A DNA stretch of 35,904 bases from Alphaproteobacteria bacterium. GTDB taxonomy: Bacteria > Pseudomonadota > Alphaproteobacteria > Rhizobiales > Hyphomicrobiaceae. This document shows positions 23,892-31,839 of this stretch, piece by piece. Numbering within the stretch: position 1 is the first letter of the stretch; each line of letters starts with the position of its first letter. A program made the position numbers and the translations under genes. The stretch spans positions 1 to 35,904 of the forward strand of contig JAHJSN010000127.1 in assembly GCA_018830445.1 (NCBI GenBank). The letters run 5' to 3'. The notes under the pieces were generated by a model. The model was not told where the DNA came from. It saw only the letters and a program-made list of their open reading frames with translations, and ran no database searches.

Positions 23892-24043
23892 GCCGCGAAG
23901 GCCGTCGGAACGTTTGATCTCGCCGGGATCCCTACAAAGTAAGGTGGGCGCCGTGTATCCGGGACCACGGTCCCGGTCAGGGACAGCTCCCTGGCAGATC
24001 TTATAGGCCCTGGAGATTCGTTGTTCCTAACGCGCCCCGCAGC
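23892..24043 (-). ncRNA. ssrS: 6S RNA (candidate)
   Basis: Regulator of sigma70-type RNA polymerase, placed as in many proteobacteria between zapA and the 5-formyl-THF cyclo-ligase gene. On the minus strand a 9-bp closing stem (GCUGCGGGG at 24043-24035 with CCUUCGCGGC ending at 23892) delimits a 152-nt RNA, the expected size. Inside are AGGGA-GCUG-UCCCU, a near-perfect CCGGGACC/GGUCCCGG hairpin, and CCCACCUU...GUAGGG features resembling alphaproteobacterial 6S. The RNA is followed by a U-rich UCUUUAUUCUU. The call rests on synteny and fold; no covariance search was possible. Confidence 0.72.
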
Positions 24044-24049
24044 ACCGTC

Positions 24050-24078
24050 TATCTAGGATGCCGCGCTGTCCGATTAAA
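24050..24078 (-). promoter_or_regulatory. Candidate promoter of the 6S RNA
   Basis: On the minus strand TTTAAT (24078-24073) and TAGATA (24055-24050) are 17 bp apart. The start predicted 7 nt downstream coincides with the 5' end of the 6S closing stem at 24043. Confidence 0.5.
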
Positions 24079-24147
24079 GGCGGAACATCAAACGCGATAA
24101 ACAATCCCCATCAATCGCGTTTCGCCAATCCCCGCCATCGCACGAAC

Positions 24148-24393
24148 TCAACCGGCCGCCTTTTTCGCCCCGTCGCTGACTTCGGCGGCTTCACGCGCAT
24201 CGAAAAGCTCGTCAGCGATCATCAATGCGGCCATTGCCAACAGCCGGTCGTCGCCGACCTGGCCGAATTCGCCGACCAGCCCGTCGACCTTCTCGCGCAG
24301 ATAATCGGCAATTGCGTTGAGCCGGTCTTCCTCCCCATCGGCGCAGTTCAGCCGGTAGGAGCGGCCGTTGATCGTCGTCGTCACCTTGCCCAT
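24148..24393 (-). CDS. zapA: Cell division protein ZapA
   Basis: FtsZ-ring-associated protein that bundles FtsZ filaments. 81 residues: the N-terminal MGKVTTTINGRSYRLNCADGEE with beta strands, then a helix LNAIADYLREKVDGL and a coiled coil with DDRLLAMAALMIADEL. Short, as in other alphaproteobacteria. The coiled-coil gene 23 bp upstream is probably co-transcribed; 6S RNA follows. Confidence 0.93.
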   Translation of the reverse strand: MGKVTTTINGRSYRLNCADGEEDRLNAIADYLREKVDGLVGEFGQVGDDRLLAMAALMIADELFDAREAAEVSDGAKKAAG

Positions 24394-24416
24394 CGCCTCA
24401 CCCCGCAGAGGTTAAG

Positions 24417-24683
24417 TTATTGCGAATCAGGCTTTTCCTCAACGAGGTTATGAAGCGAATCGATCACCCAATCAATCCGGTTGACTGCATCCTTCTGCAA
24501 CGCCTCCAATTCGCCGACCCGCGCCCGCGCCGCCTTAAGCTCAGCCACAAGCCCGTCGCGCTCGGCCTGCAGCGCACTGATCCTGCCTTCCAGGCGCTCG
24601 ACGGCGGAAGCAAGATCCGATTGTCCCGCGGCCTTGCGCGCAACGGGCCGCTTCGACTTCTTTGATGTTTCGCGGGTCGGCAT
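24417..24683 (-). CDS. Small coiled-coil protein (DUF4164-like)
   Basis: 88 residues: a basic N-terminus (MPTRETSKKSKRPVARK) and one long coiled coil (about 22-75, repeated LEGRISALQAERDGLVAEL). In Hyphomicrobiales a DUF4164 coiled-coil protein commonly precedes zapA, and position and size fit. A division-related role is inferred from context only. The start has GGAT upstream. Confidence 0.7.
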   Translation of the reverse strand: MPTRETSKKSKRPVARKAAGQSDLASAVERLEGRISALQAERDGLVAELKAARARVGELEALQKDAVNRIDWVIDSLHNLVEEKPDSQ

Positions 24684-25079
24684 TGTCGTATCCAGTTCAA
24701 GAGGCTGGGCCTGCAGGCTCTCGTGCGGGTCCGCTTGAGAAGACGCGCGTTCTAGACGAACCCTCCGGCGTTGGCGACCGTCGACATCGCCGCAACTGCC
24801 CGATCGGACCGCTTTTCAGCATCTGAGTGCGCCGATAGTATGAAGCGCAGGCGTCTTTCCGGCAATGCGGATTGCCGCTACGGACATGCGGATTGCCGCC
24901 CGCCGGTACCTTTTCCCGACCAGATCGTCGCGATTCACCTTGCGCCGATTGACATAGGCCGGGCGCCGCCACTAATTGCTTCACAAGCTGAAAAGATCTG
25001 TGAAATCCCCATTATGAAGGGCGCCGGGCCGGGTTGGCTCCAAGCCGATCGCCGCCGCCCGGCAAGGAAGGAGACGAAC
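24684..25079. promoter_or_regulatory. Divergent region between the zapA operon and gap, with a repeat motif
   Basis: No gene is supported in these 396 bp. ATGCGGATTGCCGC occurs twice as an exact direct repeat (24865-24878 and 24886-24899, 21-bp period). The first copy also forms the palindrome GGCAAT-GCGG-ATTGCC (24861-24876). The two-turn spacing upstream of gap suggests a regulator site; none can be named. tkt, often placed here in relatives, is absent. Confidence 0.45.
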
Positions 25080-26087
<1,008 letters not shown>

Positions 26088-26122
26088 ATCCGCGTTCCGG
26101 GACGGCCCATAGAACATCGTCG

Positions 26123-26155
26123 AACGGGCGGGTGGGTGATGCCTCCCCGCCCGTT
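26123..26155 (+). terminator. Intrinsic terminator after gap
   Basis: AACGGGCGGG (26123-26132) and CCCGCCCGTT (26146-26155) form a perfect 10-bp stem with a 13-nt loop. The T-run after the stem is short. It lies 36 bp after the gap stop. Confidence 0.7.
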
Positions 26156-26277
26156 TCACGTGAATCGGCAAGGTAATCGTCGCGATTTGCCGCTAAACGA
26201 AACGCCCGTTGGCCCCTTTTCTGCCGCTATCACGCGGCGAATAATCTCGCCAACCTCCTCCTGACCGAAGGACGCCG

Positions 26278-26940
26278 ATGGCGCAAAACATGATGGTCGC
26301 CAAGACCCAGCTCTACCTCGTGCTTGAACTGGCCGGCTCGGAACCGACCGTGGAGCGCTATGGCGCTCTGTTCGATCCCCAAATCGTACCTTCGCTGCTG
26401 ATCGTTCCCGAGCATGACCGCAAACCCGATGCCGCCGCCCTGCAAGCATTTGTCGCGGTGGCGCAGCATCACGATGTGGCGGTACTGATCGCCGACGACG
26501 TTGAACTTGCCGCTGAAACCGGCGCCGATGGCGTCCATCTCAGCGCGACAAGCGGCGATGATCTGTTGATTGAGCGCTACCGCGCGGCCCGTGAGTCCCT
26601 CGGCGCCAACGCCATCATCGGAGGGGATGCGGGGTTCTCCCGTCACGACGCCATGGCGCTCGGCGAGGCCGGCGCCAACTACGTTGCGTTCTCCCCCCGC
26701 ACCGGCCCTGCGGCCGATCAGTCGATCAGCCCCGAAGACGCCCAGCGCGACATGGTATCGTGGTGGGCCGACATTTTCGAAATTCCTGTCGTCGCCCTCG
26801 GCGTCGCCGATGAACAGACTGCACGATCATTTGCCGGACTCAATGCCGACTTCGTCGCCCGCAAGGTCCCCGCAGGACTGAGCCCCGCCGATTTGCGCGA
26901 TTGGTTGCAGAGCGCACACAAGGCGGTGTCGTCCGATTAG
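26278..26940 (+). CDS. Thiamine-phosphate synthase-like protein (ThiE family)
   Basis: 220 residues with the TIM-barrel pattern of ThiE/TenI: LIADDVELAAETGADGVHLSA, then IIGGDAGFSRHDAMALGEAGANYVAFSP (the ThiE GxSxH..xxA..GADYxxxGP motif in altered form), and IPVVALGV. The canonical pyrophosphate-loop motifs are weak, so it may be a ThiE/TenI relative rather than a full synthase. AAGGA lies 5 nt before the ATG. No TPP riboswitch was seen upstream. In related genomes ThiE-like, Sel1 and inositol monophosphatase genes are grouped as here. Confidence 0.72.
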   Translation: MAQNMMVAKTQLYLVLELAGSEPTVERYGALFDPQIVPSLLIVPEHDRKPDAAALQAFVAVAQHHDVAVLIADDVELAAETGADGVHLSATSGDDLLIERYRAARESLGANAIIGGDAGFSRHDAMALGEAGANYVAFSPRTGPAADQSISPEDAQRDMVSWWADIFEIPVVALGVADEQTARSFAGLNADFVARKVPAGLSPADLRDWLQSAHKAVSSD

Positions 26941-26970
26941 ATCGGATCGGGCCAAACGCAGGAAAACGCC

Positions 26971-28050
26971 ATGAAAACGAAGCCGATTACCGCCATCGCT
27001 CTCGCAGCCGCCGGATTGGCATCGTTTTCCGCAGCCACCCTGGTCGCGCACGCAGAAACCAGCAGCTGGTTCCAGACCTCCCCCCCCAAGCAGACCGACC
27101 CAACGAAGGCGGGCAGACATGTTTCGCCAGACCAGCCCGCGGCGGCGCCCCCCGCGCGCGATACAGGCGCCGCCGCGCCGGTCAAATCGAACTCAGGTGG
27201 TAATTCGCAGGCCTATATCGCCTTTGACCAGGGCAAATACCTCACTGCGCTGAAACTGGCCGAAGCCGCCGCCGGCAAAGGCGATCCGGCTGCCCACACC
27301 TTGATCGGGCGCATCTACGGAGAAGGCTTCGGCGTCCCGCAGGATTTCGCAGCCGCCGTCAAGTGGTACACCCGCGGAGCGGAACTTGGCGACGTCAACG
27401 CGATGTTCGCGCTCGGTCTGATAGCAGCGCAGGGTCGCGGCGTCGAAAAAGACCGCAATGCTGCCGCCCAGATGTTCGAACAGGCCGCCCGCCAGGGACA
27501 CGCCGAAGCCAATTACAATCTCGGCCTTCTGTTCCTGAAGGGTGACGGCAAGCCGGAGAACCCCCGCCGCGCCGCCCAGCATATCAAATACGCCGCCGAA
27601 CAGGGCGTTGCAGCGGCCCAATACGACCTCAGCGCACTCTACCAGAATGGCGTCGGCGTCGAACCGGATGCTTATGAAGCCTCGCGCTGGATCGCCCTGG
27701 CCGCCGAACAGGGGCTCGCCGCCGCCCAGTACGATTACGCTGTCATGTTGCTGAAGGGGATGGGGCTGAACAAGGACGTCCACAAGGCCCTGCGCTACAT
27801 GCTCCAGGCTGCCGACAAGGGCATCGCAGGCGCACAAAATCGCCTCGCCTACGTCTATGAGGAGGGTCTCGGTGTGGTTGCAAACCCCATCGAAATGGCA
27901 AAATGGCGTTTGATCGCCAAGGCGGGCGGTATCGAAGACCCGAACATGGACCAGAAAGTCGCCGCCCTGGCAGACGATCAGCGGTTGAAAGCCGAAAGCG
28001 CAGCTGTCGAGTGGCAGGAGCGCCGGCAGGTCAATCCGCTTTCCCCCTGA
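26971..28050 (+). CDS. Secreted Sel1-repeat (tetratricopeptide-like) protein
   Basis: 359 residues. Sec signal MKTKPITAIALAAAGLASFS with cleavage near AHAE; a Pro/Thr/Ala linker to about residue 75; then six or so Sel1 repeats of about 36 residues (e.g. AHTLIGRIYGEGFGVPQDFA, AMFALGLIAAQGRGVEKD, ANYNLGLLFLKGDG, AQYDLSALYQNGVGVEPD). Such repeats mediate protein contacts, here in the periplasm. It begins 30 bp after the ThiE-like gene. Confidence 0.88.
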   Translation: MKTKPITAIALAAAGLASFSAATLVAHAETSSWFQTSPPKQTDPTKAGRHVSPDQPAAAPPARDTGAAAPVKSNSGGNSQAYIAFDQGKYLTALKLAEAAAGKGDPAAHTLIGRIYGEGFGVPQDFAAAVKWYTRGAELGDVNAMFALGLIAAQGRGVEKDRNAAAQMFEQAARQGHAEANYNLGLLFLKGDGKPENPRRAAQHIKYAAEQGVAAAQYDLSALYQNGVGVEPDAYEASRWIALAAEQGLAAAQYDYAVMLLKGMGLNKDVHKALRYMLQAADKGIAGAQNRLAYVYEEGLGVVANPIEMAKWRLIAKAGGIEDPNMDQKVAALADDQRLKAESAAVEWQERRQVNPLSP

Positions 28051-28202
28051 ACCACCCAACCTGCCTGGACCGTCAACGATCGGCGAACCGCCGCCCTTGC
28101 CAACCTGCCGCGCGCAAGGTAGGCGCTTTGTCAACAATGTTTCGCATCAGCGAACACCACCCGGTCGCCAGTCCCTGGGCGCCGCCTCATTGGAACTGAA
28201 AT

Positions 28203-29000
28203 ATGGCAGCTTCGCCGCTCATAAACGTCATGGTCAACGCCGCGCGCAAGGCCGGACGCAGCCTCAACCGCGACTTCGGCGAAGTCGAAAATCTCCAGGT
28301 TTCCATCAAGGGTCCCGCGAATTTCGTTTCCGCCGCCGATCTGCGCGCCGAGGAGATCATCTTCAATGAACTCGCCAAGGCCCGCGAGGGATATGGCTTC
28401 CTGATGGAGGAGCGCGGCGAGGTCGCAGGCGCCGACAAATCGCACCGCTGGATTGTCGATCCCCTCGACGGCACGACCAACTTCCTGCACGGCATCCCGC
28501 TGTTTGCCATTTCGATCGGCCTGGAACGCGAAGGTGAACTCGTCGCCGGCGTCATCTACAATCCGGTGCTCGACGAACTCTACACAGCCGAAAAAGGCAA
28601 GGGTGCCTTCCTCAACGATCGCCGCCGGCTGCGTGTTGCAGCCCGCCGCGATGTCTCCGAATGCGTTGTGGCAACAGGCATTCCACACCGCGGACGCCCG
28701 CAGCACGACCTGTTTCACCAGGAGTTGCGCGCGACCATGGCAACGGTTGCCGGTATCCGGCGCACCGGTTCGGCGGCCATCGACCTGGCCTGGACCGCCG
28801 CAGGCCGTTTCGACGGATTCTGGGAGCGGAACCTAAAGCCCTGGGACCTCGCGGCCGGTATCGTAATTGTTCGCGAAGCCGGCGGATCATGCAGCGATAT
28901 CGAAGGCGGCGACAAAATGCTCGACCACGGCAGCATTCTCGCCGGCAATTCGGATATCCGCAAAAGCCTGCTGAATGCCCTGCAAAACAGTGCCGCCTGA
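28203..29000 (+). CDS. Inositol monophosphatase family protein (SuhB-like)
   Basis: 265 residues. Metal-binding motifs: FLMEERGE (Glu at 69/70), WIVDPLDGTTNF (83-94) and WDLAAGIVIVREAGG near the C-terminus, diagnostic of Mg-dependent inositol-1-phosphatases and SuhB. GGAAC lies upstream of the ATG. The substrate may be inositol phosphate or another sugar phosphate; the sequence does not decide. Confidence 0.93.
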   Translation: MAASPLINVMVNAARKAGRSLNRDFGEVENLQVSIKGPANFVSAADLRAEEIIFNELAKAREGYGFLMEERGEVAGADKSHRWIVDPLDGTTNFLHGIPLFAISIGLEREGELVAGVIYNPVLDELYTAEKGKGAFLNDRRRLRVAARRDVSECVVATGIPHRGRPQHDLFHQELRATMATVAGIRRTGSAAIDLAWTAAGRFDGFWERNLKPWDLAAGIVIVREAGGSCSDIEGGDKMLDHGSILAGNSDIRKSLLNALQNSAA

Positions 29001-29071
29001 CTGTTGTCTCACCGGGAACAGCCCGACCCGAAAGGCTTTGCCATCTTTGCACGCACCGTTAGAACGGGTTC

Positions 29072-29149
29072 TAGTGTGGCGTCGCGCCTTAATTGACGTG
29101 TTGGTGCCGCACAGGAGTTGCCAATCGAGGCGCGCTGAACGCCACACTA
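29072..29149. repeat. Long inverted repeat with CTAGT tip (element A)
   Basis: TAGTGTGGCG (29072-29081) and CGCCACACTA (29140-29149) are exact complements; CGCGCCT and AGGCGCG extend the stem imperfectly. It is a 78-bp palindrome upstream of the MotA-like gene. The rest of the 29001-29362 gap shows no gene. Confidence 0.75.
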
Positions 29150-29362
29150 AACCATTGTTTTTGCGAGTGGCCTTCATGTCTCGCCGAAATCGTCAGCGGT
29201 TGCGGCCAGCACAACGATTTGGGCGAGACGGGCCACCAGCCGCAAGCGGATGCGAATTTCTGGTTCAACACACGAGCCTAATCTTGCCGGTTTAAGCTGT
29301 ATAAGGGTTGGGCTAAGACAGTCGGACCGAAGAATTCGCTGAACACCGTTGGAGGCCGATTA

Positions 29363-30400
29363 ATGGTGAGACGACGCAAATCCGACCTCGGTTCGGCAAT
29401 GTTCCACAGGACACTGACCTCGCCGGCGCTGTTCCTCGCCCGGATGGTGATCTTTCTCACTCTCGTCGCCTTCATCGTTGCGATCCTCTACCGGCCTTTG
29501 GCGGACGCATTTTCGAACAATCCGGCCCTCAACGGCCTGATCGTCGCCGTGCTGTTTTTCGGCATCATGTATTCGTTCAACCAGGTGCTGCGCCTTTATC
29601 CGGAAATTCGCTGGGTCAACGCATTCCGCATCGCCGACCCTGGCCTTGCGATCGCCCACCAGCCGCGGCTCCTGGCACCGATGGCCACACTTCTGCGCGA
29701 TCGCACCGGCGCCATCTCCCTGTCGACGGCCTCGATGGGCTCGATCATGGATTCGCTGGCCTCGCGCCTCGACGAAGCTCGCGATACCGGCCGCTATCTT
29801 GTCGGCCTGCTTGTCTTCCTCGGCCTGCTTGGAACGTTCTGGGGGCTGCTCGAAACCATCCGGGCAGTCGGTAACGTCATCGGCGAGATCGACACCAATG
29901 CTTCCGACACCGTACAGCTCTTCGGCGATCTGAAAGCCGGCCTGTCCGCGCCGATGAAGGGCATGGGCACGGCGTTCTCCTCATCGCTTCTAGGCCTCTC
30001 GGGCTCGCTGGTCCTCGGTTTCCTCGAATTGCAGGCGAGCCACGCCCACAATCGCTTCTACAACGAACTCGAAGAATGGCTGTCGGGAATTACCGAAATC
30101 TCACCCTCGACCGACACCAGCGACGGCGCCATCAACCGCCAGCTCGCCGCCACCCTTTACGATATGCAGCGCGTCCTCGAAGAACTCAATTCGCACCTTA
30201 GCGAAGGCGGCGAGATAGCCGGCGGCGGCGATCCCGAACCTGTCAAGGAACTGGCCCGCGGAGTAAGCCAGCTCATCAACCAAATGCGCACCGAACAAAA
30301 GATCGTGCGCGAATGGGTTGACGAGCAGGCCGCCCAGCAGACCATCGTTACCGATACGCTGCGCGAACTCGCCCAGAACATTCAACGGCGCGGGAGCTGA
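29363..30400 (+). CDS. MotA/TolQ/ExbB-like channel protein
   Basis: 345 residues. Membrane segments at about 24-45 and 57-75, then a cytoplasmic part, then two more: about 145-168 (LVGLLVFLGLLGTFWGLLETI) and about 200-222 (FSSSLLGLSGSLVLGFLEL), the pore-forming pair in this superfamily (compare TolQ LVG..GTVWG). A C-terminal helical tail follows. The next gene, 3 bp later, encodes a MotB-like protein. No flagellar genes are nearby, so a stator-like complex of another kind is inferred. The pair also resembles the ZorA/ZorB core of Zorya defence, but no ZorC/D/E homologue is present. Confidence 0.8.
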   Translation: MVRRRKSDLGSAMFHRTLTSPALFLARMVIFLTLVAFIVAILYRPLADAFSNNPALNGLIVAVLFFGIMYSFNQVLRLYPEIRWVNAFRIADPGLAIAHQPRLLAPMATLLRDRTGAISLSTASMGSIMDSLASRLDEARDTGRYLVGLLVFLGLLGTFWGLLETIRAVGNVIGEIDTNASDTVQLFGDLKAGLSAPMKGMGTAFSSSLLGLSGSLVLGFLELQASHAHNRFYNELEEWLSGITEISPSTDTSDGAINRQLAATLYDMQRVLEELNSHLSEGGEIAGGGDPEPVKELARGVSQLINQMRTEQKIVREWVDEQAAQQTIVTDTLRELAQNIQRRGS

Positions 30401-30403
30401 TAG

Positions 30404-31432
30404 ATGGCGCGAGGACGAGCCCGCCGCGGCGCCGACTACGGCGAATTCTGGCCCGGTTACGTGGATGCATTATCCACGCTCCTGCTCGTCGTGACATTCC
30501 TGATGTCGATCTTCATGCTGGCGCAGTATTTCGCAACGCAGGAGTCCTCCGGCAAGGACACCGCCTTGAAGCGCCTCAATCGCCAGATCGCGGAATTGAC
30601 CAGCATCCTCTCGCTCGAACGCGGCAAGACCAAATCCGCCGAAGACGAACTGGCCGCATTGCAGGCGACCCTCTCCACGCTCCGCGACGAGAACACCAAG
30701 CTCGCAGGCTTTGCTCTGAGCGGCGACGATGCCCAGAAGGCCGCCGCTGCCCGGATTTCTTCACTCACCACCGATCTTGAAAACCAGCAGGAAATCTCCT
30801 CCGAGGCCCTCGCCAAGGTCGACCTTTTGAACCAGCAGCTTCTCTCGCTGCGCCGGCAGATCGCCGCGCTCAATGATGCGCTTGAGGCCAGCGAGAAGAA
30901 GGATCAGGAAGCCCAGGACCGCATCAAGGATCTCGGCAGCCGCCTCAACGCCGCCCTTGCCCGCCAGGTCCAGGAACTCAAGCGCTACCGCTCCGATTTC
31001 TTCGGCCGCCTGCGCGAACTCCTCGCCGGTCGCAAGGACATCCGCGTCGTCGGCGACCGCTTCGTGTTTCAGTCGGAGGTTCTGTTTCCATCCGGCAGCG
31101 ACCTCATGACGCCCGAAGGTCTCGCCGCCATGGACCAGCTCGCCTCCGCCATCATCGAACTTGAAAACCAGATCCCGAAGGAAATCGAGTGGGCCCTCCA
31201 GGTCGACGGTCACACCGATGCGCAACCGATCTCCACTTCGCAATTCCCCTCCAACTGGGAACTATCGACCGCTCGCGCCATGTCTGTGGTCCGCTATCTC
31301 ATATCGCACGGTGTCCCCCCGAACCGGCTGGTCGCAGCCGGCTATGGCGAATTTGCACCACTCGAACGCAGCAATGATATCGAATCGTTGCGCAAGAACC
31401 GTCGCATCGAGTTGAAGCTGACCAACCGCTGA
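30404..31432 (+). CDS. MotB-like OmpA-domain protein
   Basis: 342 residues. One membrane segment (about 20-43) with the MotB-type Asp21 in YVDALSTLLLVVTFLM; a long coiled coil (about 50-190, LNRQIAELTSILSLERGK...); then an OmpA peptidoglycan-binding domain (about 225-342) with FPSGSDLMTPEG, VDGHTDAQPI, NWELSTARAMSVVRYL and RRIEL. The coiled-coil spacer is far longer than in flagellar MotB. GGGAG precedes the ATG. Probably forms an ion-driven, wall-anchored complex with the MotA-like protein. Widespread in alphaproteobacteria; function unsettled. Confidence 0.82.
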   Translation: MARGRARRGADYGEFWPGYVDALSTLLLVVTFLMSIFMLAQYFATQESSGKDTALKRLNRQIAELTSILSLERGKTKSAEDELAALQATLSTLRDENTKLAGFALSGDDAQKAAAARISSLTTDLENQQEISSEALAKVDLLNQQLLSLRRQIAALNDALEASEKKDQEAQDRIKDLGSRLNAALARQVQELKRYRSDFFGRLRELLAGRKDIRVVGDRFVFQSEVLFPSGSDLMTPEGLAAMDQLASAIIELENQIPKEIEWALQVDGHTDAQPISTSQFPSNWELSTARAMSVVRYLISHGVPPNRLVAAGYGEFAPLERSNDIESLRKNRRIELKLTNR

Positions 31433-31539
31433 TCCGGGCACGCCAAGAAAAGCCCCAGGCAACCTCGCCATGAAACCTTATGAACGCTTCGTCAATGTAA
31501 GTTGACCAAAGGACAACTTGCCCAATTGCTGTTGTTCCC

Positions 31540-31608
31540 TAGTGTTCTGGATCAAACATTTGATTCCCGGGTGGAGGTCGTCAAATGTTTGTGAATTCAG
31601 AACACAAT
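31540..31608. repeat. Long inverted repeat with CTAGT tip (element B)
   Basis: Outer arms TAGTGTTCTG (31540-31549) and CAGAACACAA (31599-31608), one mismatch. Inner arms AAACATTTGA and TCAAATGTTT are exact complements. 69 bp, AT-richer than its surroundings. Confidence 0.85.
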
Positions 31609-31620
31609 CAAAAGGTTGCC

Positions 31621-31682
31621 TAGTGTTCCGGGCTGACATTCAGGTTCCCGGCAGGGAACCTTATGTCAGAGTCGGAACACTA
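31621..31682. repeat. Long inverted repeat with CTAGT tip (element C)
   Basis: TAGTGTTCCG / CGGAACACTA, then CTGACAT / ATGTCAG, then AGGTTCCC / GGGAACCT: three nested exact stems around a short loop. It begins 12 bp after element B. The tips extend to CCTAG / CTAGG. Confidence 0.9.
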
Positions 31683-31839
31683 GGTTATGGTGGATGGTTA
31701 GGAATATCCTGTATTCTTGGCGGAAATGCTGCAACGCCCTATCATGCGCTCACTTGACAATTTGGGGCAATAATGCGGCAATCATCGACGGCTTGCTGCG
31801 CCGCAACAATTCGGACTGCTGCGGTGATGAAAGGGTCTA

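Larger units (their letters stand above)
31433..31839. other. Gap before phaZ holding elements B and C
   Basis: No gene is supported. Besides the two hairpins, a TTGACA occurs near 31754 but no well-spaced -10 box is obvious. The phaZ promoter is presumably between 31690 and 31830. Confidence 0.4.

Noticed and set aside
23540-23968. In-frame extension of the 5-FCL gene
   Set aside because: It runs through repeats and the 6S RNA; the peptide is not protein-like and the family starts at MSLDDQKK.
26156-26277. TPP riboswitch before the ThiE-like gene
   Set aside because: I could not find the conserved thi-box elements in this short interval.
29363-31432. Zorya defence system
   Set aside because: Only the MotA/MotB-like pair is present; no helicase, nuclease or other Zor effector is adjacent, and such pairs are widespread housekeeping genes in alphaproteobacteria.
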